Counted from the stretch's first letter, positions 51,151 through 60,450 are shown. The stretch is 64,000 bases of DNA from Streptomyces sp. CB01635 (GCF_002803065.1 NZ_NNBL01000023.1:72459-136458); one strand, 5' to 3'. Program-made: numbers and translations. Notes: generated by a model not told the origin, from the sequence alone.

Positions 51151-53463
51151 TCACCAGCGCCCGGGCTCCCGCCCGTCCACCCCGAACACACTCCCGTCCG
51201 GCGCACTCCCGTAGACGCGCCCTCGCTCCCCCACGACGGGCGCGGGCAACTCCCCGACCACCCGCCCGGGTTCACTCCCGAGCCGGGGGCGCGTCTGGCC
51301 CAGGGGCTTGCCGGTACGGGCGTCGGTGGCGAGGAGGCGGCCGTCGGGGGCGGTGAGGTAGAGCGACCGGTCCGACACGACGGGCCGCGAGGGGCGGCTG
51401 ACCGAGGTCTCCAGGCGCCAGCTGACCGCGTCCTGCGGCCTCGTCGCCGTGGTGTCGACGGCGACGAGTGAGCCGCCGGCTCCGTATACGTAGGCGATGC
51501 CGCCGCTCTCCGTGGCCTCGGCCTGGTCCGCGGGCGTCGTCAGGGGGAAGCGGTGTGCGGTCCGGTCGCCGGTGTCGAGCCGTACGACGGCGTCCACCAG
51601 GAGGTCCGTGTCGGTGGACAGCAGGTACACGGCTTCGTCCGATGCGCCGAAGGGGCTGAGGCTGCCCGCTGCCCGGACGGTCCACCGCACGGCGCCCCCG
51701 TGGGCGCCGATCGCGCTGACCGACGTGGTGCCTCCGTCGGCGGACGCCGTCACGGCGAAGAAGTCGCCGTCGCCGCCCGGTCCGGCGATCCACTGGGTGC
51801 CGAGGCCGCCGACGCGCTTCGTCCACCGCGGCTCGCCGGTCGCGCTGTTCAGGGCGCGCACGGTACCGCCCGATCCGATCAGCAGCGTCGTGTCCACGCC
51901 GTGCTCCACGGCCTCGTACGCGGACGCGTCGACGTCCCAGCGCTCCTCGCCCGTACGGGGATCCAGTGCTCTGATCCGGCCGTCGTCGACCAGGTGCAGC
52001 AGTCCTCCGGACAGCGTGGGCGCAGCCGGAGCGGACCGCTGCGCGGCCGTGCCGGAGGGGTGCCGCTCGCGGGGCGCGGCCGAGGCCCACACGACGTGGC
52101 CGTTCAACGGGTCGAGCCGCGTTGTTCTGCCGCCGCCGCTGACGCAGTAGAGGGCGCCCGGCCCGGAGGCGCACGCCGGGGCGGTGGCGCTCGCTCCACC
52201 GAGGTTCTTGTGCCAGGGCTTGAACGATCCGGCTTGCCGCACGGCCGTTCCGCCGGATCCGGTCCCGCCACCGCCTTCCGCCGTGTACAGCGCGATGCCT
52301 GCGCCGGCCGCTGCCAGCGCGAGTACGGCTCTTGCCGTCAGTGCCCAGCGGCGACGGTGCCGCGGTGACTTCGGCGTGGCTCTTTCGCTCGGCCGCGGGT
52401 GGGTGGGCTGGTCCGCCCGGGAAGCGGGGGAGTCCTGGCCGACGGGTGTGGATGCGGGCGCGGGCCCGTCCTGGCGGCGGATGCGCCGGGTCCACCGGGT
52501 GCTCTGCTCGCGTCCGTCGTCCGCGTCCGGCTGCCTGTCCGCGTACCGCTGCCCGCTCGGGCGCCGCTGGGCCGGTATGAACGCACCGGTCCCAGAACCC
52601 GCTGCCCCAGCACCGGTCCCGGTTCCCGTCCCGGCCGGGGAAGGCTGCCGCAGCGCCTCCATGATCTCGGCGGGCAGGGGCCGCTCCCCGGGTTCCTTCG
52701 CGAGGCAACGCCTGATCAACGGCGCGAGGTCCTCGGGCGCCCCGGCCAAGTCCGGCTCGTTGTGGACGACTTGGTAGGCGACGATGTACGGGCTGTTCGA
52801 GTCGAAGGGCCCACGCCCCGTCGCCGCGTGGGCCAGCACGGCGCCCATGGCGAACACATCCGCTGCGGGCCCCACTTCACGGGGCCGCTGGAACTGCTCG
52901 GGCGCCATGAACGGCGGCGAGCCGATCAACTTGCCCGTCTCGGTACGCAGATCACTGTCCGTCGGGCGGGAGATGCCGAAGTCGATGACTTTCGGGCCGT
53001 CGGCGGCGAGGAGGACGTTGCTCGGCTTGAGGTCGCGGTGCACGACGCCGACACGATGGATGTCGCGCAGCGCCTCGGCGAGCCCCGCACCCAGCCTGCG
53101 GACGTCGTCGGACGCCAGCGCGCCGCTCCGCTTCACCCGCTCGGCGAGCGTGTCGCCGGGGATGAACAGCGTGGCCATCCACGGCAGTTCGGCATTCGGA
53201 TCGGCGTCGACCACCGGCGCGGTGAAGGCGCCGCTGACCCGTCGCGCGGCGTTTACCTCTTGCCGGAAACGGGCCCTGAACTCCGGATCCGCCGCGTACT
53301 CGGCATGTACGACCTTGATGGCGAGACGCAGCCCCGAAGCGGACGTCGCCAGGTGCACCACACCCATGCCGCCCGCGCCGAGGCATGACTCAAGACGGTA
53401 CTGCCCGGCGTACTCAGGATGTTCCGCTTCCCGGCCCGGCCCGGTGCTGCGCAGCGGCGGCAT
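51151..53463 (-). CDS. Membrane Ser/Thr protein kinase with external PQQ-like beta-propeller
   Basis: 770 residues from the ATG at 53463 behind GGGGGTGGG. Hanks-type kinase domain: GAGGMGVVHLATS (P-loop), AIKVVH (Lys50), HRDLKPSNVLLA (Asp144), VIDFGIS, SPPFMAPEQF. A Pro/Gly/Arg juxtamembrane linker leads to one transmembrane helix (about 373-393). Outside is a PQQ/YVTN-type beta-propeller of about 370 residues (GALYCVSGGGRTTRLDPLNG, RIRALDPRTGEERWDVDAS, LLATDARTGKPLG). The propeller probably binds a wall component or metabolite and controls dimerisation. It is divergent from a small SH3-like protein gene. PknB/AfsK-like kinases of this layout are typical of Streptomyces. Confidence 0.92.
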   Translation of the reverse strand: MPPLRSTGPGREAEHPEYAGQYRLESCLGAGGMGVVHLATSASGLRLAIKVVHAEYAADPEFRARFRQEVNAARRVSGAFTAPVVDADPNAELPWMATLFIPGDTLAERVKRSGALASDDVRRLGAGLAEALRDIHRVGVVHRDLKPSNVLLAADGPKVIDFGISRPTDSDLRTETGKLIGSPPFMAPEQFQRPREVGPAADVFAMGAVLAHAATGRGPFDSNSPYIVAYQVVHNEPDLAGAPEDLAPLIRRCLAKEPGERPLPAEIMEALRQPSPAGTGTGTGAGAAGSGTGAFIPAQRRPSGQRYADRQPDADDGREQSTRWTRRIRRQDGPAPASTPVGQDSPASRADQPTHPRPSERATPKSPRHRRRWALTARAVLALAAAGAGIALYTAEGGGGTGSGGTAVRQAGSFKPWHKNLGGASATAPACASGPGALYCVSGGGRTTRLDPLNGHVVWASAAPRERHPSGTAAQRSAPAAPTLSGGLLHLVDDGRIRALDPRTGEERWDVDASAYEAVEHGVDTTLLIGSGGTVRALNSATGEPRWTKRVGGLGTQWIAGPGGDGDFFAVTASADGGTTSVSAIGAHGGAVRWTVRAAGSLSPFGASDEAVYLLSTDTDLLVDAVVRLDTGDRTAHRFPLTTPADQAEATESGGIAYVYGAGGSLVAVDTTATRPQDAVSWRLETSVSRPSRPVVSDRSLYLTAPDGRLLATDARTGKPLGQTRPRLGSEPGRVVGELPAPVVGERGRVYGSAPDGSVFGVDGREPGRW

Positions 53464-53581
53464 CGCCCACCCCCGTGTCTGTGTCCGCAAGCGCGACGCA
53501 CGGAGCCTAGTCGATGGTGCGTGCGATGTCGGAGGGGCTTGCTAGCCTGCGCGGGTCGCGCGGCACGTACGCGTGTTCAGA

Positions 53582-53596
53582 GATGTCAGAGACATC
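53582..53596. promoter_or_regulatory. Dyad GATGTC-AGA-GACATC upstream of the SH3-like gene
   Basis: Perfect 6-bp arms, 26 bases before the ATG at 53622, inside a short CAGAGNNNT run with 9-base period. The same hexamers in the opposite order form the dyad in the disA leader repeats. Confidence 0.35.
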
Positions 53597-53621
53597 AGAG
53601 TGATCAACGGGGGAGACCGAC

Positions 53622-53960
53622 ATGGCTGTTGAGGACGGCGCGGGAACGGTTGAGGGCATCGCGGCGGATGAGGCAGGGGGCAGTGCGGAGGAGCTGAGCG
53701 CCGACGCGCTCGCCATCCGCTACCCGGTCGCCCCCGGAGTCCGCCTGAAGGTACGCAGCGGCCCCGGCACCCACTACCAGCTGGTCAAGGTCCTGCCGCT
53801 CGGCGCCCGCGTGCCGATCAACTGCCAGAAGCCGGGCGAGAGCATCAGCGGCACATACGGCACGACGAACCTCTGGGACAACATCGCCAATGGTCAGTAC
53901 GTGTCGGACGCGTATGTGAAGACAGGCAACGACGGTTACGTGGCCCCGCGCTGCGCGTAG
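53622..53960 (+). CDS. SH3-like (SH3b) domain protein without signal peptide
   Basis: 112 residues; the ATG is nine bases behind GGGGGAG. After an acidic Ala/Glu-rich N-terminus (about 35 residues) comes a bacterial SH3 domain: LKVRSGPGTHYQLVKVLPLG, VPINCQKPGESISGTYGTTN, LWDNIANGQYVSDAYVKTG. This type usually works in the envelope behind a signal peptide; none is visible here, so it is either cytoplasmic or exported by another route. It shares an intergenic region with the divergent membrane kinase, suggesting joint control or function. Confidence 0.8.
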   Translation: MAVEDGAGTVEGIAADEAGGSAEELSADALAIRYPVAPGVRLKVRSGPGTHYQLVKVLPLGARVPINCQKPGESISGTYGTTNLWDNIANGQYVSDAYVKTGNDGYVAPRCA

Positions 53961-53994
53961 CGGACGGCGGGCGGGGGCCTCTGGCTCCCGCCCC

Positions 53995-54714
53995 TCAACC
54001 GGCCTGGCTACCGCTGCTCGCCCCCGCCTCCTCAAGCAGAATCCGCGCCAGCTCCCGCGGCCGGGAGAACATCGGCCAGTGCCCCGTGTCCATCTCCCGC
54101 AGCCGCCAGCCCTCGCCGCGCAGAAGCTCGGCCACGTCATCACTCGGCTCGGGCCCGTCGAGCAGGCACTTGATGTACGTCGCCGGCAGCTCGCCCAGCG
54201 GGCGGGACAGCACGGCCGGCTCCGACAGGGACGCCCCCGGGTGCGGCGTGGCCCCGCTCACGAACCGCGCGATCTGCGCATCGTCGAGCCCCTGCCCCTC
54301 GCACTCGGGCGCAGTCAGCGGCGGCCAGTCACCGTCGTTCGCGGCGAGTGCGGCCTCCAGCGCCGCCGGCCCCTGCCACCACGCGGAAACGAAGGACTCC
54401 CCGTCCGCCGGAACACTCGAGTCGACGAACACCACGCGCCTCAGCCGGTCACCGATCCGCTCGGCGGCCTGACCGACCGGGATGCCCGAGTAGCTGTGCC
54501 CGACCAGCACGACATCGCGCAGCCCGAGGCGCTCCACCTCGTCGACGATGTCCTGGACATGGGTCTTCTGCCCCGCCGGAACGCCCTGCTTGTCGGCGAC
54601 CCCGGTGAGCGTCACGGCGTGCGCGCCGTGCCCCGCCGCGCGCAGGTCCGGCACCACGTCGTCCCACGCCCACGCCCCGAGCCACGCCCCTGCGACCAGT
54701 ACGTAATCCGTCAT
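53995..54714 (-). CDS. Alpha/beta-fold hydrolase (esterase-like)
   Basis: 239 residues from an ATG six bases after TACATT, a leaderless arrangement. The fold is clear: YVLVAGAWLGAWAWDDVV, the nucleophile elbow VGHSYSG with catalytic Ser, FVDSSVPADGESF, and the catalytic His in MDTGHWPMFSRPRELA. It belongs with plant methyl-salicylate-esterase-like and pyrethroid hydrolase-like enzymes common in Streptomyces. It is cytoplasmic; the ester substrate is unknown. It is convergent with the SH3-like gene, and a GC-rich imperfect hairpin lies between them. Confidence 0.88.
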   Translation of the reverse strand: MTDYVLVAGAWLGAWAWDDVVPDLRAAGHGAHAVTLTGVADKQGVPAGQKTHVQDIVDEVERLGLRDVVLVGHSYSGIPVGQAAERIGDRLRRVVFVDSSVPADGESFVSAWWQGPAALEAALAANDGDWPPLTAPECEGQGLDDAQIARFVSGATPHPGASLSEPAVLSRPLGELPATYIKCLLDGPEPSDDVAELLRGEGWRLREMDTGHWPMFSRPRELARILLEEAGASSGSQAG

Positions 54715-54829
54715 ACGGGCAATGTAGGGGAGGGGTCTGACAATCCGCCGGACCCGCCTGGCGCCACCGCCCCACCCAAGCCCGACCTCCGGACCCGAAG
54801 CCGCCGCCGGAGCCCGCCATAATCGACCT

Positions 54830-55357
54830 GTGAGCGACGAATCCGGCACCCTCAGCCCCGCCCCCGAGACCCCGGAAGCAGACGGCGGCATCCCCGCAGG
54901 CCCCCAGCCCGAGGAGATCCGTTTCTTCGGCAGGACCTGGGTCGAGCACGACGGCGGCTACACATGGCGCCGCGCCGCGGTCGCCGCGGGCGCGCTCGTC
55001 GGCGCGGCGGCCGGCTGTTTCGTGCTGCGCTTCGCGTACGAGGGCCTGGCCATCGCCGACGTCGGCTCCTTCGTGAACGTACTCGTCGTCCTGATGTTCG
55101 CGGTCTGCAGCGCCCTCGCCTTCCGCCGCACGTGGGGCGGCTTCTCCAAGCGCCCGGACCCCGAGGCGCAGGCATCCCTGCGCGGCTTCATGTCGATCGG
55201 CTTCGTCGGCGTACTGCTCGCGTACTGCCTGCGCTGCTTCTCCGAGGCCCCGGGTGAGAAACTCCGCAGGCAGGAGTACGCGACCGCCCGCGAACAGTAC
55301 GAACGCCGCAGCACCCGCCGCACCGGCAACCCGTCGAAGAAGAAGCGCAAGGGCTGA
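54830..55357 (+). CDS. Conserved membrane protein with basic tail
   Basis: 175 residues from a GTG six bases after CATAAT (54818-54823), a leaderless arrangement. A Pro/Glu-rich N-terminus with EIRFFGRTWVEHDGGYTWRR precedes three hydrophobic segments (about 45-65, 75-92, 118-135) and a strongly basic C-terminus (STRRTGNPSKKKRKG). No known family is recognised. It stands between a divergent hydrolase and a methyltransferase gene in the same direction. Confidence 0.78.
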   Translation: MSDESGTLSPAPETPEADGGIPAGPQPEEIRFFGRTWVEHDGGYTWRRAAVAAGALVGAAAGCFVLRFAYEGLAIADVGSFVNVLVVLMFAVCSALAFRRTWGGFSKRPDPEAQASLRGFMSIGFVGVLLAYCLRCFSEAPGEKLRRQEYATAREQYERRSTRRTGNPSKKKRKG

Positions 55358-55467
55358 CACCCCCTGCGGGCGCAAATCAGCCCCCACGGGCGGACGGGCC
55401 ACGAGGCATCGCCCGAGCCGCACACCACGTACTGACGAGAGTCCCCCGTGCAGGACAGGATGGCGGC

Positions 55468-56241
55468 ATGACCACTGCCTCGCGCGCTCACTCGTTCAAC
55501 ATCGCCGCCGCCCAGTACGCCGCGAACCGCCCGTCCTACCCGCCCGCCCTCCTCGACGCCGTCGAGGAAGCCGCCGGACGGCCCCTCGCCGGCGCCCGCG
55601 TGGCCGACGTAGGCGCGGGAACCGGCATCTCGACCGCCCTCCTGCACGCGCGCGGCGCACGCGTGGTCGCCGTCGAACCGGGCGACGGCATGGCGCTCGA
55701 GTTCCGCCAGACCCTGCCCGCCGTGCCGATCGTGCGGGGCGACGGCAACGCCCTCCCGCTCGCCGACGCCTCCCTCGACCTCCTCACCTACGCCCAGTCG
55801 TGGCACTGGACCGAGCCGGCCCGCTCGGCCCCCGAGGCGATGCGGGTCCTGCGCCCGGGCGGCGCGCTCGCGCTGTGGTGGAACACCGTTGCCCTCGACA
55901 TCCCGTGGATCGCCGCGCAGCACGAGCGCATCGCGCGCCACGTGGGTGTGGAGACGGGCGCCAGGCAGCGGCCCGACGAGGCCCGCGCCACCGAACTGTC
56001 CGGCCTTACGGCCCTGCCGGGACGCGGCGAGGTCACGCTGCGCCACGTGCGGTGGAGCCGGCATGTCCCGCTGGACACGCACCTCGCCAACATCGGCAGC
56101 CACTCGGCGTTCCTCGTCCTCGAAGAGGGCGACGCGCAGGCCTTCCTCACCGAGGAGCGCGCCCGGGTCGGTGAGCTTTTCCCGGACGGCACGGTGGAGG
56201 AGACCTACGTGGTCGAACTCCTGGTGGCCATCCGCACCTGA
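55468..56241 (+). CDS. Class I SAM-dependent methyltransferase
   Basis: 257 residues of the Methyltransf_11 type. SAM motif I is VADVGAGTGISTALLHARGA; VVAVEPGDGMALEF and RGDGNALPLADASLDLLTYA complete the cofactor site; LRPGGALALWW is motif III. The N-terminus FNIAAAQYAANRPSYPPAL is typical of a large actinobacterial group often called cyclopropane/ubiquinone-type methyltransferases, whose substrates are mostly unknown. It is convergent with the broken SulP gene, 36 bases apart. Confidence 0.88.
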   Translation: MTTASRAHSFNIAAAQYAANRPSYPPALLDAVEEAAGRPLAGARVADVGAGTGISTALLHARGARVVAVEPGDGMALEFRQTLPAVPIVRGDGNALPLADASLDLLTYAQSWHWTEPARSAPEAMRVLRPGGALALWWNTVALDIPWIAAQHERIARHVGVETGARQRPDEARATELSGLTALPGRGEVTLRHVRWSRHVPLDTHLANIGSHSAFLVLEEGDAQAFLTEERARVGELFPDGTVEETYVVELLVAIRT

Positions 56242-56277
56242 CCCACAGCCGCTACGAGGTCGGCCGCACCCACAACC

Positions 56278-57728
56278 TCACGACGCCGTCGTCCGCACCC
56301 GCCCCGCCACCCACCCCTCCAACGCCGTGGCGCACGCGTGATCTAGATGCCTCAGCCCGTCCAGCTCCAGCCGCACGTCCCGGTCGGCAGGCAAGGCATC
56401 CAGCGCGTAGAGCAGCTTCGGCAGCCGCAGAAACGTGGCGTTGCCGGTCACCCGTACGACCGCCCGGCCGCCCCCCGCGTCCTCGGTCGGGACTCGTACG
56501 CGGCTGATGTCCCACGCCGTCTTCGCGACGGCCGGCGCGAGCCCCGCCAGCACCCCTTCGAAGAGATTCGTGGCGACGATCGCGAACGCCGTCACCGCGA
56601 GCGCCACCGCCCCACCCCGATGCTCACGCCACAGCGGCACCAACTCCCGTACCAGCACCAGCTTGCAGAGCGCGTGCACCAGGAGCCCCGCGAGCGCCGC
56701 CACCGGAATCAGCCCCAGCGCGGCGGGCAGCACGGCCGCGAACAGCAGCAGCCACACCCCGTGCAGGATCCGCGACGCCTTGGTCCGCGCCCCGGCCCGC
56801 ACATGGGCAGCGCTCCGCACGATCACGGCGGTCATGGGCAGCGCACCGAGCACCCCGCACACCGTGTTCCCGACGCCCTGCGCGATCAGCTCCTTGTCGT
56901 AGTCCGTCCGCGGCCCGCGGTGGAGCCGGTCCACGGCCGCCGCGCTGAACAGGGACTCCGCGGACGCGATCAGCGTGAACGCCAGGACCGTGCCGACGAC
57001 CCGGCCTGCGTCAGCAGCCCCGCCCTCGCCGGCGAGGGCGGCTGCACCGCGTCGAACAGCCCGCGCACCTCCACCCGTCGGACCGGTAACCCGAACGCCC
57101 CGGTCACCACGGCCGCCGGCCCGATCGCGGCCAGCGGCCGTGGGCAGCAGCCGCGCCGCCCGCCGCCAGCGGGGCCACAGCACCAGTACGAGGACGGTCC
57201 CGACGCCGACCGCGAGCGCGACGGGCTCCGACGCACCGGGCAGCGACGCGTGCCTGAGCACCTGGCCCACCCCGCTCGCGGGCACGGACGCGGCGTCCCC
57301 CCTCGCGTACACCTGACCTGCGACGAGTACGAGGCCGATCCCCGCGAGCATCCCCTGCACAACGGCGACGGACACCGCCCGGAACCACCGCCCGAGCCGC
57401 AGCGCCCCAGCCCGATCTGCAGGAGCCCGGCGGCGGCCATCAGGACGCCGAGCGGGGCGGGGCCATGGGTGTGCACGGCCTCGTGGACGAGGACGGTCAG
57501 CCCGGCCGCCGGCCCGCTGACCTGCAGGCTGCTGCCGGGCAGCGCCCCGGCGACGAGCCCGCCGACGATGCCCGTGATCAGCCCGAGCTCGGCTGGCACC
57601 CCGGACGCGACGGCGACAGCGACACACAACGAGAGCGCGACAAGAAAGACGACGAGGGACGCGCCCAGATCGGCACGGGGGAGGGAGAGGGCGAGCGAGG
57701 GATCGGGAAACAGCCACCTGACGGACAT
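56278..57728 (-). pseudogene. SulP-family anion transporter with STAS domain, three frameshifts
   Basis: From the ATG at 57728 the text begins MSVRWLFPDPSLALSLPRAD and LGASLVVFLVALSLCVAVAV, SGVPAELGLITGIVGGLVAG: a SulP N-terminus. Near 57405 the frame changes (to LRLGRWFRAVSVAVVQGMLA), near 57140 it changes back (PLAAIGPAAVVTGAFGLPVR), and near 57005 again (VVGTVLAFTLIASAESLFSA). The last frame runs to the stop through helices and a short STAS domain (DVRLELDGLRHLDHACATAL). Together they give a nearly complete transporter of about 480 residues. All three shifts lie in GC-rich runs, so either the gene is dying or the assembly has indel errors. Intact relatives carry sulfate or bicarbonate. Confidence 0.82.
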
Positions 57729-57971
57729 GACGTGCATGACGTGCATGACGAAGGGGACGCATCTGGAGCGCACCTCCGGGGGAGATGCGTGGGCGCCGGC
57801 AGGGGGGGGAGGCCGCGGCGCCGAAATCCATTGTCATGTAAGGGAGTTGAGGACGGGCCGAACTTCCGTTACGTCCTGATGTCCCCTGGAGCGCGGAGTC
57901 ACCCGCCCGCGGACGTCCCGCTTCCGGTCGACCCCACGAGCGCCGGCGCCGCCATTGCGCCCCCGAGACGC

Positions 57972-58020
57972 TTGACGGTCCGGCCTCGCCGGAGGAATAT
58001 TCATCACATGATGAATATTC
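57972..58020 (+). promoter_or_regulatory. ABC exporter promoter overlapped by a perfect 26-bp palindrome
   Basis: TTGACG (57972-57977), 18 bases, AATATT (57996-58001); expected start at about 58008, the first base of ATG. Palindrome arms GAATATTCATCA (57995-58006) and TGATGAATATTC (58009-58020) around CA cover the -10 box and start codon. It is AT-rich in an otherwise GC-rich region and has the look of a TetR-family operator. The 57729-57971 stretch holds nothing else recognisable. Confidence 0.7.
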
Positions 58021-58832
58021 CCGAGGGGTCATCCTCCCCGGACCTCTCCCCCTCTCCCGCCGCTTCGCCGGAACCCCCGGCGGCCGCCGTTCACGCCGCC
58101 GGCCTCACCGTCGTCCGAGGCCCCCGCCCCGTCCTGCACGCCCTGAACTTCGCCGTGCCCCGAGGTCAGATCACCGGCCTCCTCGGCCCCTCGGGCTGCG
58201 GCAAGTCCACGCTCATGCGCGCGATCGTCGGAACCCAGGCCAAGGTCACCGGCACGCTCACCGTCCTCGGCCACCCGGCGGGCTCCGCGGAACTCCGCTC
58301 CCGCATCGGCTATGTCACCCAAGCCCCCTCCGTGTACGCCGACCTGACGGTCCGTCAGAACCTGGACTACTTCTCGGCAGTACTCCAGCCGGGCCGCGCC
58401 GCCGCCTCCCACCGCCGCGACGACGTCGCCCGCGTCATCGCCGAAGTGGACCTGACCTCCCACGCCGACGCCCTGGCAGGCAATCTCTCGGGCGGCCAGC
58501 TCAGCCGCGTCTCCCTCGCCGTCGCCCTCCTCGGCACCCCCGAACTCCTCGTCCTCGACGAACCGACCGTCGGCCTCGACCCCGTCCTGCGCCGCGACCT
58601 GTGGAACCTCTTCCACTCCATCGCCGCCGAGCGCGGCGCCACGCTCCTCGTCTCCTCCCACGTGATGGACGAGGCCGAACGCTGCCACCGCCTCCTCCTC
58701 ATGCGCGAGGGCGAGATCCTCGCCGACGACAGCCCCGACGCCCTGCGGGCCGCCACCGGGGCCGACACCGTCGAAGACGCCTTCCTCCACCTCGTCGACC
58801 AGGCCAACACCCTCCAGCGGAGCCCCCGATGA
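58008..58832 (+). CDS. ABC-2-type exporter ATP-binding protein
   Basis: 274 residues from ATG 58008 (a second ATG follows at once at 58011). Walker A GPSGCGKSTLMRA, Q-loop YVTQAPSVYADLTVRQNLDY, signature LSGGQLSRVSLAVALLG, Walker B ELLVLDEPTVGLDP and switch His (VSSHVMDEAERC) are intact. It powers the permease encoded next, with which it overlaps by ATGA. The pair resembles DrrAB-like drug or lipid exporters. The palindrome over its start means its expression is probably repressed by a factor encoded elsewhere. Confidence 0.93.
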   Translation: MMNIPEGSSSPDLSPSPAASPEPPAAAVHAAGLTVVRGPRPVLHALNFAVPRGQITGLLGPSGCGKSTLMRAIVGTQAKVTGTLTVLGHPAGSAELRSRIGYVTQAPSVYADLTVRQNLDYFSAVLQPGRAAASHRRDDVARVIAEVDLTSHADALAGNLSGGQLSRVSLAVALLGTPELLVLDEPTVGLDPVLRRDLWNLFHSIAAERGATLLVSSHVMDEAERCHRLLLMREGEILADDSPDALRAATGADTVEDAFLHLVDQANTLQRSPR

Positions 58833-59566
58833 ACGCAGCCCGCACCCTCGCCACCGCAGCCCGAGTCCTGCGCCAGCTCCGCCACGACCCGCGCTCCATC
58901 GCCCTGATGCTGCTCGTCCCGTGCGTGATGCTCTTCCTGCTCCGCTACGTCTTCGACGGCAGCCCCGGCACCTTCGACTCCATCGGCGCCTCCCTCCTCG
59001 GCATCTTCCCGCTCATCACGATGTTCCTGGTCACGTCCATCGCCACCCTGCGCGAGCGCACCTCGGGCACCCTCGAACGCCTCCTCGCGATGCCCCTCGG
59101 CAAGGGCGACCTCATCGCCGGCTACGCCCTCGCCTTCGGCGCCCTCGCGGTCGTCCAGTCCGTCCTGGCGACGGCCCTCGCCCTGTGGGGCCTCGGTCTC
59201 GACGTCACCGGCTCCGCCTGGCTCCTGCTCCTGGTCGCCCTCCTCGACGCCCTGCTCGGCACTGCCCTCGGCCTCTTCGTCTCCGCCTTCGCGGCCTCCG
59301 AGTTCCAGGCCGTCCAGTTCATGCCGGCAGTGATCTTCCCCCAGCTGCTCCTGTGCGGCCTGTTCATCGCGCGCGACAAGATGCAGCCCGTCCTCGAAGC
59401 GATCTCCAACGTCCTCCCCATGTCGTACGCCGTCGACGGCATGAACGAAGTCCTCCGCCACACCGACCTCACCGCCGACTTCATCCGCGACACGGCCGTC
59501 GTCGCCGGCTGTGCCGTCCTCGTCCTGGCCCTCGGCGCCGCAACTCTCCGCCGCCGTACGGCCTGA
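58829..59566 (+). CDS. ABC-2-type exporter permease
   Basis: 245 residues with six transmembrane helices in the ABC2_membrane/DrrB layout: RQLRHDPRSIALMLLVPCVM at the start, TLRERTSGTLERLLAMPLGK after helix 2, FQAVQFMPAVIFPQLLLCGL and LPMSYAVDGMNEVL near the end. Its ATG overlaps the TGA of the ATPase gene. The substrate is unknown: a drug, antibiotic or lipid is possible. Confidence 0.92.
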   Translation: MNAARTLATAARVLRQLRHDPRSIALMLLVPCVMLFLLRYVFDGSPGTFDSIGASLLGIFPLITMFLVTSIATLRERTSGTLERLLAMPLGKGDLIAGYALAFGALAVVQSVLATALALWGLGLDVTGSAWLLLLVALLDALLGTALGLFVSAFAASEFQAVQFMPAVIFPQLLLCGLFIARDKMQPVLEAISNVLPMSYAVDGMNEVLRHTDLTADFIRDTAVVAGCAVLVLALGAATLRRRTA

Positions 59567-59637
59567 CCGCCGCCGATGCGAGGATGACCCCGACGGACGC
59601 AACCGCACCGCACCCCGCGCCCCGAAGGGTGGCCTCC

Positions 59638-60450
59638 ATGCCCCAGCAGCACGTCGCAGTCCTCGGCACCGGAAAGATCGGCGAGGCCCTGCTCAGCGGA
59701 ATGATCCGGGCGGGCTGGGCCCCGGCCAACCTCCTGGTCACGGCCCGCCGCCCGGAACGCGCCGAAGAGCTCCGCACCCGCTACGGCGTCATCCCCGTCA
59801 CCAACGCGGAAGCCGCCAAGCAGGCCGACACCCTGATCCTCACGGTCAAGCCCCAGGACATGGGCACGCTCCTCACGGAACTCGCCCCGCACCTCCCCGC
59901 CGACCGCCTGATCATCAGCGGCGCGGCGGGCATCCCCACCACCTTCTTCGAGGAGCGCCTGCCCGAAGGCACCCCCGTCGTGCGCGTCATGACGAACACG
60001 CCCGCCCTCGTCGACGAGGCCATGTCCGTCATCTCCGCCGGCTCCCACGCCACGGCCGCCCACCTCGCCCACGCCGAGGAGATCTTCGGCGCCGTGGGCA
60101 AGACGCTCCGCGTCCCCGAGTCCCAGCAGGACGCCTGCACCGCCCTGTCCGGCTCGGGCCCGGCGTACTTCTTCTACCTGGTCGAGGCCATGACCGACGC
60201 GGGCATCCTGCTCGGCCTGCCCCGCGACAAGGCCCACGACCTGATCGTCCAGTCCGCGATCGGCGCCGCGACGATGCTCCGCGACAGCGGCGAGCACCCG
60301 GTCAAGCTCCGGGAAAACGTCACCTCCCCCGCAGGCACCACGATCAACGCCATCCGCGAACTCGAGAACCACGGAGTCCGCGCCGCCATGATCGCCGCCC
60401 TGGAGGCCGCCCGAGACCGCAGCCGAGAACTGGCCTCCGGCAACAGCTGA
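59638..60450 (+). CDS. proC: Pyrroline-5-carboxylate reductase
   Basis: 270 residues, standard ProC length. NAD(P)-binding VAVLGTGKIGEALLSGMIRA, LTVKPQDM, then the proline-site signatures RVMTNTPALVDEAMSV, ACTALSGSGPAYFFYLVEAM and ENVTSPAGTTINAIRELE. It makes the last step of proline synthesis in the cytoplasm. AGGGTGG lies seven bases before the ATG. It follows the ABC exporter after 71 bases and could be partly cotranscribed, though no functional link is apparent. Confidence 0.96.
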   Translation: MPQQHVAVLGTGKIGEALLSGMIRAGWAPANLLVTARRPERAEELRTRYGVIPVTNAEAAKQADTLILTVKPQDMGTLLTELAPHLPADRLIISGAAGIPTTFFEERLPEGTPVVRVMTNTPALVDEAMSVISAGSHATAAHLAHAEEIFGAVGKTLRVPESQQDACTALSGSGPAYFFYLVEAMTDAGILLGLPRDKAHDLIVQSAIGAATMLRDSGEHPVKLRENVTSPAGTTINAIRELENHGVRAAMIAALEAARDRSRELASGNS

